From contig JAKLJY010000046.1 in assembly GCA_023150895.1 (NCBI GenBank), positions 1-60,166 of the forward strand: 60,166 nucleotides of DNA, read 5' to 3'. The DNA is from Myxococcota bacterium (GTDB taxonomy: Bacteria; Myxococcota_A; Bradymonadia; UBA7976; UBA1532). A program made the position numbers and the translations under genes. The notes under the pieces are model-generated. The model ran no database searches and was not told where the DNA came from. It worked only from the letters and a program-made list of their open reading frames with translations. This document shows positions 1 to 9,612 of this stretch, one piece after another. Positions within the stretch are counted from its first letter, which is position 1; each line of letters starts with the position of its first letter.

Positions 1-1
1 C

Positions 2-2674
2 CGCGACTGGATCGAGCTCTTCAACACCGGCGACGCCCCGGCGGATCTGTCGGGTTACGGCCTCACCGACGACCTCGACGACGCCGAGCGGACGTATCGC
101 CTCCCCGCCGGCACCGAGATCGCCCCCGGCGCTTTCCTGGACGTTCGTCAACAGAACGAGAACGCCGACGGCTTTCAGTTCGGCATCGGCTGCGGTGGCG
201 ACGAGACGATTGCGCTGCTCGACCCGGCCGGCGAGCTCGTCGACGCGGTGACGCTGCCCGTCCTGGCCGATCGCTACGCGTGGGGTCGCCTGCCGGACGG
301 CACCGGCGCGTTCGCCCGCACCGAGCCGACCCGCGGCGAGCCCAACGTGCCCGGCGCGCTGGCCGGGGCCGCCTATTTCGATCCGCAGGGCCGCGCACTC
401 ATCGACATCGAGCTGCCGCCGCAGTCGGTCAACGGCCTGAACGCCGCCCCGTACGAGCACGTCCCCGCGCGGGTGAGAATCACGGTGGGGCAGGCCGAAG
501 GCGCCGACGAAGGCGAGTGGTACGACGTCGGCCTCCACATCAAGGGGCGGGCGGGCAGCTTCCGGACGCTGGACGGCAAACCGGCGCTCCGCATCGACAC
601 GAACCGCTACGTGCCGGGTCAGGACATCGCCGGGCTGAAGAACCTGACGCTGAACAACATGGTGCAGGACCCCTCGATCGTGCACGAGGTGGCCACCTAT
701 GCGCTCTTCCGCGCGCTGGGCATCCCCGCCCCCCGCACCGGCTTCGCTTCGGTCACCGTGAACGGGCAGCCCTACGGTCTGTATCTGTTTCTGGAGACCT
801 ACGACGACGTCTGGCTACAGGAACACTTCGAGACGACGGTTCACCTGTACGAAGGCCTCTACGGGCAGGACCTCTACCCCGAGTTCACCGCCGAGATCGA
901 CGCCGAGGAGGGCGACCCCCTCGACCGCAGCGACTACGAAGCGCTGGTGATGGCCCTCGACGCGGCCTCGGCCCACCCCGGCGAACTTCTGCCCCGGACG
1001 GAGGCGCTCATCGACTGGCCGCAGGTCGCACGGGTCATGGCCACGGAGCTCTACGTCGGGCACTGGGACGGCTACGCCTCGACCCGCAACAACTGGTACA
1101 TGCACTTCGACGCCGACGGGGTCATGCGCCTGCTCCCGTGGGGCACGGACCAGACCTGGGGGTACGACCACCCGCTCCACCAGGGCGGGGGGCGCCTGTT
1201 CGCCGCGTGCATGGCCGATGCCGATTGCCGCGTGCTCTACGACCAGCAGATCGCCGCCGTGCTCGACGCCGTCGACGGCCTCGACCTGCCGACGCTCGTG
1301 CAGGCCGTCTACGCCGCGCAGCGCCCGGCCCTCGAGGCCGATCCCCGCAAGGAGTACCCCATCGACCACGGCGACGCCGCCCTCGCCGGCACCGTGGACT
1401 TCATGCGTTGGCGGCGGGACGCCGTCGGCGCCGCCGTCGCGTGCCTGATCGACCGCGTCGACCCGGACGGCGACGGCTTCTTCTGCGATCAGGACTGCGG
1501 ACCGGATGACCCCACGACCTACCCCGGGGCGCCCGATCTGTGCGGCGACGGGCTCGATCAGGACTGCAACGGCCGGCCGGACGATGGCTTCGACTGCCCG
1601 GACTGTCAGGAACGCTGGCTCGGGCCGCACCGCTACCTCGTGTGTCCCAACCCGCGCGACTTCGATCAGGCGGTGCAGCACTGCCGCGACAACGGCAGCG
1701 AGCTCGCGCAGATCGACGGCCCGTACGAGAACCTTTGGGTCTGGTACAACGCCGTGACCACCTGGAATCAGTGGTGGTGGATCGGCGGGCACGACCGCGA
1801 CGTCGAGGGCACGTTCACCTGGACCACCGGCGCCGCCCTCGACTATCGCGACTTCCTGGAGGGACAGCCCGACGACGGCGGCGGCGATGAGGACTGCCTG
1901 CACTACTTCGAGTGGTCGTACCAGTGGAACGACATCGCGTGCGGCGCGCAGCTCGGTGTGTTGTGTGAAGACACCTGCCCACCGGGACAGGACGGCGACG
2001 GCGACGGCCATTTGCGCTGCGGCGACGACTGCAACGACGGCGACGGGGACACCCACCCCGGCGCCCCGGAAGTCTGTCGCGACTTCGTCGACCAGAACTG
2101 CGACGGCGTGGCCGACGAGGGGCAGGGCTGCGACTGCGTCGAGGCCTTCCAGGGGCCGCACCGCTACCTGGTGTGTCACAACCGCCGGACGTGGTGGGAT
2201 GCGCGGGCCTACTGTCAGTCGATGGGCATGGACCTGGCGCTCGTGGACGCACAGGGCGAGAACACTTTCCTGGCCAACGTCTCGGCGTCGTTCTCCGCGA
2301 CGGAGTACTGGCTCGGACACACGGATCAGAATCACGAGGGCAACTTCACCGGCTGGGACGACAGCGAGCGGTGGGGCGGCAATTGGAACGCCGGCGAGCC
2401 CAACAACGCCGGGGGCAACGAACACTGCGCCCACTTCCTGGGGGGCAGCGACTTGTGGAACGACATCCCCTGTGATGCGCAGCTCGCGGTGATCTGCGAA
2501 GAGACCTGCGGCGGCGACGTGCCCGTCGACGAGGACCGCGACGGCGTCGGCCGCTGCGGCGGCGACTGTGACGACACGAATCGGGCCGTGCGCCCCGGCG
2601 CGCGGGAGACCTGCGGCGATCTCATCGACCAGGACTGTTCGGGCGTGCCCGACGACGACCCGCGCTGTCGGTAG
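2..2674 (+). CDS. CotH-kinase family surface protein with two C-type lectin domains (5' end outside window)
   Basis: The reading frame is open from base 2, so the gene starts upstream of the window and its signal peptide is not visible. In order the visible part holds: the end of a lamin-tail-like domain (up to about base 360); a CotH-kinase-like domain (about bases 480-1480) with RNNWYMH and PWGTDQTWG, the latter matching the usual PW-x-x-D active-site region; then three MopE-like DGDG / GAPxxC / DQDC Cys-Asp segments alternating with two C-type lectin domains (about 1620-1970 and 2150-2500). Lectin 1 has a QPD and a WND motif and lectin 2 has EPN and WND, the Ca2+ and sugar-binding signatures of galactose-type and mannose-type lectins respectively. 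It is probably secreted or cell-surface. The domain calls are firm; the substrate of the kinase-like domain is unknown. The gene ends 17 bases before a convergent gene. Confidence 0.9.
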   Translation, partial: RDWIELFNTGDAPADLSGYGLTDDLDDAERTYRLPAGTEIAPGAFLDVRQQNENADGFQFGIGCGGDETIALLDPAGELVDAVTLPVLADRYAWGRLPDGTGAFARTEPTRGEPNVPGALAGAAYFDPQGRALIDIELPPQSVNGLNAAPYEHVPARVRITVGQAEGADEGEWYDVGLHIKGRAGSFRTLDGKPALRIDTNRYVPGQDIAGLKNLTLNNMVQDPSIVHEVATYALFRALGIPAPRTGFASVTVNGQPYGLYLFLETYDDVWLQEHFETTVHLYEGLYGQDLYPEFTAEIDAEEGDPLDRSDYEALVMALDAASAHPGELLPRTEALIDWPQVARVMATELYVGHWDGYASTRNNWYMHFDADGVMRLLPWGTDQTWGYDHPLHQGGGRLFAACMADADCRVLYDQQIAAVLDAVDGLDLPTLVQAVYAAQRPALEADPRKEYPIDHGDAALAGTVDFMRWRRDAVGAAVACLIDRVDPDGDGFFCDQDCGPDDPTTYPGAPDLCGDGLDQDCNGRPDDGFDCPDCQERWLGPHRYLVCPNPRDFDQAVQHCRDNGSELAQIDGPYENLWVWYNAVTTWNQWWWIGGHDRDVEGTFTWTTGAALDYRDFLEGQPDDGGGDEDCLHYFEWSYQWNDIACGAQLGVLCEDTCPPGQDGDGDGHLRCGDDCNDGDGDTHPGAPEVCRDFVDQNCDGVADEGQGCDCVEAFQGPHRYLVCHNRRTWWDARAYCQSMGMDLALVDAQGENTFLANVSASFSATEYWLGHTDQNHEGNFTGWDDSERWGGNWNAGEPNNAGGNEHCAHFLGGSDLWNDIPCDAQLAVICEETCGGDVPVDEDRDGVGRCGGDCDDTNRAVRPGARETCGDLIDQDCSGVPDDDPRCR

Positions 2675-2691
2675 AGGCGCGCGCCTTGCCC

Positions 2692-3801
2692 TCACTGCGG
2701 CAACGGCTGCAGCGTCCAGCGGCCGATGGTACCGCCCTGGCGCGTCGCCTCGGTGACGTCGGTGAACGCCGGCCGCGCCTCGCCGCAGTGATCGCCGATG
2801 ACATCGATGATGTAGACCTCGGTGCGGCCCTCGGGCTCGCCGTCGGCAAAGAAGTAGTCGACGACGTCCTGCGACATGTCCCCGACGTTGCCCCGTTTCC
2901 AGTTCAGCCCCCACCGCGGGTCGCCGGCCCGCAGGCGGCGCACGAGCTCGAAGAGAAACGCGTTGTCTCCGCCGGCGGCCACGCACGAGTTCGCCAGCCA
3001 GTCCGGGTGCTCGGCGGCGAGCGCCTCGACGGTGGCGCGCTCGTCGGGCAACGGCAGCATCGGCGCGGGTCCCGGCCCGCCCGCGTCGGCCTCCGGGGGC
3101 GGTGGTGGCGGTGCTTCGCCGTTCAGGGGGGAGAGCGTGAACTGCCCGCCCGCGGCCGTGTCGTCGAGCCAGCCCGGGGCCGGCGGCTCGTCCACCCCGG
3201 GCTGCCCGCAGTTGCGGCCGATGACGTCGAGCACGTAGACCGCCGTGCTGCCCTCGGCGGGACCATCGCCGTAGAAGTAAGCGATGCGGTCGTCGAGCAG
3301 GGCGCCGTCACGCACGAGGAGGCCCCAGCGCGGATCGCGCGCCCGTAGGCGGCGCACGACCTCGAACAGAAATTCGTGTGTGCCCCCGCGGCTCGTGCAA
3401 GCGTTGGCGACCCACTGGGGGTGTTCCGCGGCGACGGCGAAAACGACGTCCGACCCGTCCGGAGGCGGGGCGGGCGGCACGGCGGCGGGGGGCGGCAGGG
3501 CAGGCGCGGCGTCGGCGTTCGCCCCGGCGTCGGGGCGCACGGCCGCAGCGTCCGGCGGGCGGGCGGGGGCGCCTGTGGCATCGGCGGGCGCGCCGGCGGC
3601 ATCGGCGGGCCCGACGGCGGCGTCGACCAGTCGGTCGGCATCGGAGTCCGGGGGCAACGCCGGCGCCGCGTCCTGGCCGGACGGCTCGACGAAAGCGGCC
3701 CCGCCCGGCGCGCCGGTCTCCGCCTCCGGCGCGGCGTCCGCACACGCGACGATGAGCACGACCGACAGCGCGAGTCCGCCCCCGGCGCGGGCCCGCGTCA
3801 C
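2692..3801 (-). CDS. Predicted lipoprotein with two copies of an unassigned ~75-residue domain
   Basis: 369 aa from a GTG start. The N-terminus has a lipoprotein signal ending at about LIVAC, followed by a long Ala/Pro/Asp spacer (about residues 25-125). The C-terminal half carries the same domain twice. Each copy runs from EHPxW-AN-C through a conserved FLFE-VRRLRA-DPRWGL segment to a Y-DVIG-CG ending, and the two copies are clearly alike. I do not recognise the domain. It is the last gene of the mltG operon, starting 2 bases after the stop of the preceding gene, so it is probably co-transcribed with peptidoglycan-related genes. Predicted location: outer membrane or periplasm, lipid-anchored. 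Confidence 0.8.
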   Translation of the reverse strand: MTRARAGGGLALSVVLIVACADAAPEAETGAPGGAAFVEPSGQDAAPALPPDSDADRLVDAAVGPADAAGAPADATGAPARPPDAAAVRPDAGANADAAPALPPPAAVPPAPPPDGSDVVFAVAAEHPQWVANACTSRGGTHEFLFEVVRRLRARDPRWGLLVRDGALLDDRIAYFYGDGPAEGSTAVYVLDVIGRNCGQPGVDEPPAPGWLDDTAAGGQFTLSPLNGEAPPPPPPEADAGGPGPAPMLPLPDERATVEALAAEHPDWLANSCVAAGGDNAFLFELVRRLRAGDPRWGLNWKRGNVGDMSQDVVDYFFADGEPEGRTEVYIIDVIGDHCGEARPAFTDVTEATRQGGTIGRWTLQPLPQ

Positions 3802-3802
3802 G

Positions 3803-4372
3803 TCACTTCTCTTCGCCGATGCCGCCGAGCAGCGCGTCGAGGTTGACCGGCATCCCGAGGTCGTCGGGCGTCGCCAGCTTCGGCGGCGGGGCCGGGGCCG
3901 CCGGCTCGGCGACGGGCGGGACGGGCGCCGCGGGCGCGAGGGCGGCCACGGGTCCCGGGGGGGCGGCCTCGCCGATGCCTCCGAGCAACGCGTCGAGGTT
4001 CACGGGCATGCCGAGTTCATCGGGCGTCGCCAGCTTGGGGCCGGGGCCCGCAGCGACGGGCACGGCGGCGGCCGCGGGGGCGCTCACCGGCGCTTCGGCG
4101 GCGACGGCCGGCAGCGTCGGCTCCTCGCCGATGCCCCCGAGCAGGCGGTCGAGATCGACGGGCATCTGGAGTTCGTCGGGGGTGGCCGGCTTCGACGCGG
4201 GAGCGGCCGCGGCTTCGGCCGGCGCAGGCGCAGCGACGGCGGCCTCCTCGGCCTTCGCGTCCGCCGTCTCCGCGGCCTCGGCCGTCTCCGCCGCGGGGCG
4301 GGGCTCGTACCGTTCGTCCTTTTCGTAACCCGTGCGGGCCTTCGGCGGATTGCGGTCGTAGGGTGAGCTCAT
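3803..4372 (-). CDS. Ala/Pro-rich protein with three repeats of an LGMPVNLDALLGGIGE motif
   Basis: 189 aa. I chose the ATG at 4372 over a longer upstream frame because it forms an ATGA overlap with the stop of the DUF1841 gene, and because the extra 31 upstream residues look like out-of-frame coding. The N-terminus is hydrophilic (MSSPYDRNPPKART). After it, three near-identical ~20-residue segments of the form ATPDEL-MPV-LD-LLGGIGE alternate with Ala/Pro-rich linkers of 25-40 residues, and the last copy is at the extreme C-terminus. There is no signal peptide or membrane segment, so it is probably cytoplasmic. Short linear motifs on flexible linkers suggest a multivalent docking or scaffold protein, but this is inference. 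No known family recognised. Confidence 0.75.
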   Translation of the reverse strand: MSSPYDRNPPKARTGYEKDERYEPRPAAETAEAAETADAKAEEAAVAAPAPAEAAAAPASKPATPDELQMPVDLDRLLGGIGEEPTLPAVAAEAPVSAPAAAAVPVAAGPGPKLATPDELGMPVNLDALLGGIGEAAPPGPVAALAPAAPVPPVAEPAAPAPPPKLATPDDLGMPVNLDALLGGIGEEK

Positions 4373-4929
4373 CGCGTCCTCCCGGTGTTCTTGGCCGATT
4401 TCTTCGACGGCGGCGGGACATCGTACCCCAGCCGCTCCCACAGTTTCTTCGTCTTCAGCGGCCACAGCGTCTTGAGCGTCTGCCCGTAGGCCCGCAGGTC
4501 GAAGTGCGCCTGCCCGTCGGGGCCCGCGTGCTGCGCCGCCCAGGCCAGGTGACGCTGGAAGACGTTGATCATCATGTGCATGACGTCGTGCCGGTCGTCC
4601 CCCTGCCGCAGCCGCATCCGATAGAAGACCTCGGCCTCGGGCGGGTTCTGGTGAAACACCTGCGAGGCGACGACGAAGTGGAACGTCAGGTGCGCGAACG
4701 GGTTCTCCTCGCCCGGCCCTTGCCCCGCGTCCTGATCGGGCCCGAAGAGCTCCATGTTCTCGAACAGATGAAAATGCTCGGGGTGGTCCGCCATCGTGCG
4801 GCCGAGATACGTCTCAGGGCCCTCGAGCTGAACGCCGGCACGCATCTTCTCCCAGACGTGGGCCAGCGTCAGGCGGTCGACGCCCTGCATCTCGACGACG
4901 ACTTCTCGGGATTGGGGCGCGGTGCTCAC
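4369..4929 (-). CDS. DUF1841 family protein
   Basis: 186 aa, GTG start (4929) overlapping the mltG stop as GTGA. The features I associate with DUF1841 are present: a short helical N-terminus, an ADHPEHFHLFE segment, the central NPFAHLTFHFVVASQV block (families usually show NPF-H-G-H-A), a RH-VMHMMINVFQRHLAWAAQ helix and the late PD-Q-HFDLRAY. No transmembrane segment or signal is visible, so it is probably cytoplasmic. The function of this family is not established. Its position inside the mltG operon, with overlaps on both sides, implies co-expression with a murein lytic enzyme. The basic C-terminal tail (SKKSAKNTGRTR) is unusual for the family. Confidence 0.75.
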   Translation of the reverse strand: MSTAPQSREVVVEMQGVDRLTLAHVWEKMRAGVQLEGPETYLGRTMADHPEHFHLFENMELFGPDQDAGQGPGEENPFAHLTFHFVVASQVFHQNPPEAEVFYRMRLRQGDDRHDVMHMMINVFQRHLAWAAQHAGPDGQAHFDLRAYGQTLKTLWPLKTKKLWERLGYDVPPPSKKSAKNTGRTR

Positions 4930-5951
4930 GGTTTGCCTCTCAGATAGCGGTCGACGGCCGCGTCGTGCTCTTCCCAGGTGGCGCTGAAGTAGTGCTCACC
5001 CGTGCCGTCGCGTTTGGCGACGAAGTACAACAGACTCGCGGCGTTGCCGGTGCTCGTCGGCCGCAGCGTCGCGTCGAGGGACTCGCGCCCGGGATTGGCG
5101 ATGGCCGTCGGCGGCAGCCCCGGGATGACATAGGTGCTGTACGCGTTGTCTTTGTCTTTGCAGAAGCGCGGGTGGGGCACTTCTTTGTAATTGCGCGCGC
5201 TGTAGACGCAGGTGGGATCCGTCTCGAGCTTCATGCCCTTGGCGATGCGGTTGAAGAAGACCCGCGCAATCAGGCCGCGGTCCTTGTCGGACTGCGCTTC
5301 TTTCTCGACGAGCGAGGCGATGATCAGCATGCGCCGGCGCTCGTCCGGGTTGCTGCGGATCTCGTTCTCGCCGGGGGCGCCGCGCAGCGTCTCCTCGAAG
5401 ACCTCGTCGAACCGTTTGGTCAACACCCCGACGACCTCGTTGAGGGGCGCCCCGACCTTGATCCAGTAGGTATCGGGGAAGAGCCGACCTTCGAGGTCCT
5501 CGCGGTCGACCTTGTCGAGGAATCGCGACCGGTCGACGAGCTTCGCTTCGCTGAGCAGATCGGCAATCTGCCAGCGGTTGTAGCCCTCGGGGATGGTGAT
5601 CTTGATCTGCGGCACGAGGCCGCCGGACTGCAGCTTCTCGAGCAGGTCCCGCGGCGTCCAGGCCAGGTCGAGCTCGTAGACGCCGGCCTTGATGTTCGTG
5701 CCGGCGCCGATGAAGCGCCCGTAGAGATCGAAAACCAGGCGGTCGCGCACCAGGCCCTCGGCCTCGAGATTCGACGCGATTTGTTTGAACGTCGAGCCCT
5801 TCTCGATGGTCACCCGCTTGATGCCGCCCTCGGCGGCGATGGGGGCGTCGAGGTAGCCGGTCGCGCGCTTCCACGCGTAGAGACCCGCCCCGCCGATGAG
5901 CAGCGTGACGATCAGGAACGTGTACAGGAAGGTCTTGAGGAACAGTTTCAT
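4926..5951 (-). CDS. mltG: Endolytic murein transglycosylase MltG (YceG-like)
   Basis: 341 aa from the ATG at 5951. A longer frame (to 5996) exists but its extra 15 codons lie within a duplicated 60-bp element and are not conserved coding. MltG cleaves nascent glycan strands and helps set glycan chain length at the inner membrane. Visible features: an N-terminal membrane anchor (about residues 3-25, LFLKTFLYTFLIVTLLIGG), a LysM-like region (KGSTFKQIASNLEAEGLV), and the catalytic region IIASLVEKEAQ with the glutamate expected at the E. coli E218 position. The conserved end follows (YVIPGLPPTAIANPGRESLDA, then YFVAKRDGTGEHYFSATWEEH). Length is normal for the family. First gene of a leftward operon of four. 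Its probable promoter is the 60-bp repeat immediately upstream. Confidence 0.93.
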   Translation of the reverse strand: MKLFLKTFLYTFLIVTLLIGGAGLYAWKRATGYLDAPIAAEGGIKRVTIEKGSTFKQIASNLEAEGLVRDRLVFDLYGRFIGAGTNIKAGVYELDLAWTPRDLLEKLQSGGLVPQIKITIPEGYNRWQIADLLSEAKLVDRSRFLDKVDREDLEGRLFPDTYWIKVGAPLNEVVGVLTKRFDEVFEETLRGAPGENEIRSNPDERRRMLIIASLVEKEAQSDKDRGLIARVFFNRIAKGMKLETDPTCVYSARNYKEVPHPRFCKDKDNAYSTYVIPGLPPTAIANPGRESLDATLRPTSTGNAASLLYFVAKRDGTGEHYFSATWEEHDAAVDRYLRGKP

Positions 5952-5953
5952 GG

Positions 5954-6013
5954 GCTTCGGGCCGGAACCATCGGCCGCGGGGCCCCGCGATGTCAACCGG
6001 GGGCGGTTTTCGC
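5954..6013. repeat. Left copy of a perfect 60-bp direct repeat flanking the hsd island
   Basis: Every base of 5954-6013 matches 15270-15329 (offset 9316), and the match breaks at the next base on both sides. The copy begins 3 bases upstream of the mltG start codon and ends one base before the hsdR stop codon, so it marks the left junction of the restriction-modification island. It contains a perfect 14-bp palindrome (CGCGGGGCCCCGCG, 5976-5989). It looks like an attachment-site or target duplication; the mechanism is inferred. Confidence 0.95.
5967..5996 (-). promoter_or_regulatory. Candidate promoter of mltG inside the left repeat, palindrome in the spacer
   Basis: On the minus strand there is a perfect TTGACA (5996-5991). 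After 18 bases comes GATGGT (5972-5967), which keeps three of six -10 consensus positions. The 14-bp palindrome lies wholly within the spacer, as operators do in MerR-type promoters. The predicted leader to the mltG ATG would be only about 9-10 bases and shows no clear ribosome binding site. The -10 match is weak, so the call rests mainly on the -35 box and position. Confidence 0.4.
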
Positions 6014-6014
6014 G

Positions 6015-9000
6015 TCAATCGGCGTCTTCGGGGGGTCCCACGCCGAGGACCTCGACGAGTTCGGCGACGACGCGAAGCGAGCCTTCCTCCGCGTCATCGA
6101 TAACGATGGGCGCGAACTCCGGATTCGTGGGCCTGAGCACGATCCGCACGTGGCGCCAGGTGTCGTCCACCGGGGCCTTCTCACTCTCGTACCGCTTGAC
6201 CGTGTAGCGATGGCCCGTCTCGGGATCGACCCCGTCTCGCAGTTGGGCGAGGACGATACGTCCTTGACGAGTCCCCACGACCGGGGCGGCGAAGAGGCAA
6301 TAGGACCCATCCGCGATGCCGGGCTCCATGGAACGCCCAACGACCCGAGCAACGAACATCCCGCGGGCCAAGGTGCGAACCGTATCGACTTCAACCCAGT
6401 CGAAATCCTCGTCTCGGACGTGCTGAGGTTCGCTGAACGCACCGGCGGCGACTTTCAACGGCATCAGCGGAACAGCGATCGTGTAGCGCTCGTGCGGGTC
6501 CCCCTTCACCCGCCGGAGACGTGAACGTGAGGAGGTCGGCTCGGCGTCTGACTCGGATCGAAAGCGCCGATACGCGTCGCCAGCCATCCAGCTGGTCACG
6601 ACTCTCTGAAAGGGCTGGTCGTTCATGTATCGAACGAAGATGTCTTGATTCTGGTCCATCCGATCGATGAACAGGCGAGTCACGACGCTTCTGAACAGAA
6701 GCTCGAACTTGTCGGCAGAGTTGGCCCTGGCCGCCGTTCGGAGATCTCCGTCCGCCATCGCCGTCTCGACGATCTGGTCGAAGAACAGCTGATCAGCGGG
6801 CATGAAATCGGTACCGAATCGCTCGTTGACGACGTCGATGAGCTGGGAGAGCGGCACGGGTTGGTCACGCAGTGCAGCGCTTCCCGCTTCCCCCGGCCCG
6901 TCGAGCTTCCGCGCCTCGCCGTCCTTGAGCGCGATGGACCCTTCGCTGATCTTCTGCAGCCGGTAGTACTCCAGCTTCACTTCGTCATCGAACTGGTAGG
7001 CGGCTCCGCTAGCGCGGCGCGGGAGCTTCGAGATGAGATGACGCACGAAGACGTAGAGGCGCTCGAGGTCGGAGTCCTGATATGGGATCACCTGGCTGAG
7101 GAAGCCGTACAGGTTCTGGAACGCCTGCAGCTTCCCGCGCAAGAGTTCGGCCTCGACGGGACTCTCATCTGAGCGCACCTTGAATCGCGAGACTGCAGGA
7201 TCGAGCGCCGCGTTCATGGCCTGGTGGTCGAGGGCACTCTGCTTCTGCTTGGGCTTGAAATACACATCGCAGAAGCGCGTGACCTCTTCATCGAGGTAGA
7301 ACCCGAAGGCGTCGAGCTCGCCCTTGATGGCGTAGAGCCGCGCCGGGTCGACCTCGTCACCAATCTCCGCGCCCTCGTAGTAGGTCTTGAAGGCCTCGCG
7401 GACCTCGTCGCGGTCGTTCACGAAGTCGAGGACGAAGGTGTCCTCCTTGAGCGGATGGATTCGGTTGAGCCGCGAGAGCGTCTGAACCGCCTGAATGCCG
7501 GCGAGCCGCTTGTCCACGTACATCGTGTGGAGGAGCGGCTGATCGAAGCCCGTCTGGTACTTCTCCGCGACGAGGAGCACCTGGTACTCGGGCGACGCGA
7601 AACGCTCCGGCAGCTCCTTCTCGCGAAGCCCGCCGTTCATCGCCTCCTCGGTGTACGAGACGTCGGCGAGCTTGTCGTCCTGCACCGCGCCGGAGAAGGC
7701 CACCAGCGACTTGATCGGGTAGCCCTTGTCCTTGATGTACCTGTCGAAGCTCTGCTTGTAGCGAACGGCCTCAAGGCGTGAGCCCGTAACCACCATCGCC
7801 TTCGCGCGACCGCCGATCTTATGGCGGGTGACGGCGTGGAAGTGCTCGACCATCACCTCGGTCTTCTGGGCGATGTTGTGCGGATGGAGCTTGAGGAAGC
7901 GCGCCAGCGCGCGAGCCGCCTTCTTGCGCTCGACGTTCGGATCGTCTTCGCATGACTTCAGGAGCCGAAAGTACGTCGCGTACGTCGTGTAGCTCCTGAG
8001 CACGTCGAGGATGAAGCCCTCCTCGATCGCCTGCCGCATCGTGTAGCGGTGCGCGGGCTTGCCGCTGCGCCCGAACACCGCGAGCGTCTTGTGCTTCGGG
8101 GTGGCCGTGAAGGCGAAGAAGCTCAGGTTCGCCTGCCGGCCGCGCTTGGCCATGCTGCGGAACAGCTCCTCGAGATCTTCTCGGCCTTCCTCGGCGGCCC
8201 GCTTCTGCGCCTCCTTGCGGAGCGCCTCGCCGCCGAGCACCTCTTTCAGGTCCGTCGCGGTCTCGCCGCCCTGGGAGCTGTGCGCCTCGTCGATGACGAC
8301 CGCGCAGCGCCGGGTCTCGAGCGTCCCCGCACCGGCCTCCCCGCGCGCCTCGGCCATCTTGAGCAGTTGGCGTGAGACGAAGGGGAACTTCTGCAGCGTC
8401 GTGATGATGATCGGCACGGCGCTCTCGAGCGCCTCGGCGAGCTGGCGCGAGCTCTCGTCGACCTTCTGCACGACGCCGCGCTTGTGCTCGAACTGGTAAA
8501 TGTTGTCCTGGAGCTGCTGGTCGAGCACGACGCGATCGGTGACGACGATGACGCTGTCGAAGACGCGCCGGTTGCCATCGTCGTGCAGCGACGCGAGCCG
8601 GTGCGTGAGCCAGGCGATCGTGTTGCTCTTGCCGCTGCCGGCCGAGTGCTCGACGAGGTAGTTGTGCCCCGGGCCTTCCGTGCGGGCAGACTCCACGAGG
8701 AAACGCACTGCCTGGAGCTGGTGGTAGCGAGGGAAGACCATCTGCTCGGTCTTCACCTTGCGGCCCTGATCGTCGCGCTTCTCGTCGACCTGCAGATGGA
8801 GGAAGCGCGCCAGCAGGTCGAGCAAGCTATCCCGGGCGAGCGCCTCTTCCCACAGGTAGGCGGTGCGGTAGCTCCGGCCTTGGCTGTCGGCAGGGTTGCC
8901 CGCCCCGCCGCCGTCGCCCTTGTTGAAGGGCAGGAAGTGGGTGGCGCTGCCCGCGAGGCGCGTCGTCATGAGCACCGTGTCGGTGTCGACGGCGAAGTGC

Positions 9001-9566
9001 ACGAGCGTCCGCTTCTTGAACTCGAAGAGGGTCTCGCGCGGGTCGCGGTCCTGCTTGTACTGCCGCCGAGCGTGCTCGACGGTCTGCCCGGTCATCGCGT
9101 TCTTCAGCTCGAGCGTCGCGATGGGGATGCCGTTCACGCTGAGCGTGACGTCGAGCGACTTCTCGGAGCGCGTTGAGAAGCGCAGCTGGCGCGTCAGGCC
9201 GAGGCGGTTCTTGGCGTAGCGCTCCTCGAGCTCCGGATTCAACTCGTGCGCGGCCTTGAAGTAGGCGACGAAGAGCGTGCGCCCGTAACACTTGAAGCCG
9301 TGGCGCAGCGTCGCGAGCGAGCCGTTCGCGTCCATCCACTTGCAGAGGTCGGTGAGGATCTGCTCGCCCGTCTTCGGCCCGTGCAGGGCTTCGAGTTTCG
9401 CCCACTCCTTGGGCTGGGTGTCCTTGATGAAGTCGAGGACCACGGACGGGAAGATGGCGCGCTCGCGGTCGAAGCCATCGCGCGACACGGCGACGTAGCC
9501 GTGCCCGAGAAGGTGGTGCTCGATGACTGTCTCGAACGCGGCCTCGGAGTGTCGGGGCGTGGTCAT
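6015..9566 (-). CDS. hsdR: Type I restriction endonuclease subunit R with a C-terminal S24 (LexA/UmuD-like) peptidase domain
   Basis: 1183 aa. HsdR supplies the DNA-translocating motor and nuclease of a type I system. Visible: an N-terminal nuclease region with D139 and E153-L-K155 (PD-(D/E)xK pattern); a superfamily 2 helicase with Walker A HSAGSGKS (about 307-314), DEAH (426-429) and FTATPK (about 486-491); a second helicase lobe with KYQTGFDQP; and an HsdR C-terminal helical region ([16 protein letters not shown] onward). HsdR proteins normally end there. This one continues for about 155 residues with [17 protein letters not shown] and YTVKRY, the S24 peptidase signature, giving a candidate Ser1079/Lys1124 dyad. 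The frame is continuous, so this is a fusion and not two genes. It is the last gene of the hsd operon and ends one base from the left 60-bp repeat. The HsdR assignment is firm; active S24 chemistry is inferred. Confidence 0.93.
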   Translation of the reverse strand: MTTPRHSEAAFETVIEHHLLGHGYVAVSRDGFDRERAIFPSVVLDFIKDTQPKEWAKLEALHGPKTGEQILTDLCKWMDANGSLATLRHGFKCYGRTLFVAYFKAAHELNPELEERYAKNRLGLTRQLRFSTRSEKSLDVTLSVNGIPIATLELKNAMTGQTVEHARRQYKQDRDPRETLFEFKKRTLVHFAVDTDTVLMTTRLAGSATHFLPFNKGDGGGAGNPADSQGRSYRTAYLWEEALARDSLLDLLARFLHLQVDEKRDDQGRKVKTEQMVFPRYHQLQAVRFLVESARTEGPGHNYLVEHSAGSGKSNTIAWLTHRLASLHDDGNRRVFDSVIVVTDRVVLDQQLQDNIYQFEHKRGVVQKVDESSRQLAEALESAVPIIITTLQKFPFVSRQLLKMAEARGEAGAGTLETRRCAVVIDEAHSSQGGETATDLKEVLGGEALRKEAQKRAAEEGREDLEELFRSMAKRGRQANLSFFAFTATPKHKTLAVFGRSGKPAHRYTMRQAIEEGFILDVLRSYTTYATYFRLLKSCEDDPNVERKKAARALARFLKLHPHNIAQKTEVMVEHFHAVTRHKIGGRAKAMVVTGSRLEAVRYKQSFDRYIKDKGYPIKSLVAFSGAVQDDKLADVSYTEEAMNGGLREKELPERFASPEYQVLLVAEKYQTGFDQPLLHTMYVDKRLAGIQAVQTLSRLNRIHPLKEDTFVLDFVNDRDEVREAFKTYYEGAEIGDEVDPARLYAIKGELDAFGFYLDEEVTRFCDVYFKPKQKQSALDHQAMNAALDPAVSRFKVRSDESPVEAELLRGKLQAFQNLYGFLSQVIPYQDSDLERLYVFVRHLISKLPRRASGAAYQFDDEVKLEYYRLQKISEGSIALKDGEARKLDGPGEAGSAALRDQPVPLSQLIDVVNERFGTDFMPADQLFFDQIVETAMADGDLRTAARANSADKFELLFRSVVTRLFIDRMDQNQDIFVRYMNDQPFQRVVTSWMAGDAYRRFRSESDAEPTSSRSRLRRVKGDPHERYTIAVPLMPLKVAAGAFSEPQHVRDEDFDWVEVDTVRTLARGMFVARVVGRSMEPGIADGSYCLFAAPVVGTRQGRIVLAQLRDGVDPETGHRYTVKRYESEKAPVDDTWRHVRIVLRPTNPEFAPIVIDDAEEGSLRVVAELVEVLGVGPPEDAD

Positions 9567-9612
9567 GAGGCGTCCTCCCGGCGAACTCTCCAGGATTCTT
9601 GGAAGGTTCGAC

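Noticed and set aside
815-2986. 723-codon open frame on the minus strand
   Set aside because: It is antisense to the CotH/lectin gene and the adjoining lipoprotein. Its composition (Val/Arg/Ala-rich, no domains) is that of a GC-rich shadow frame.
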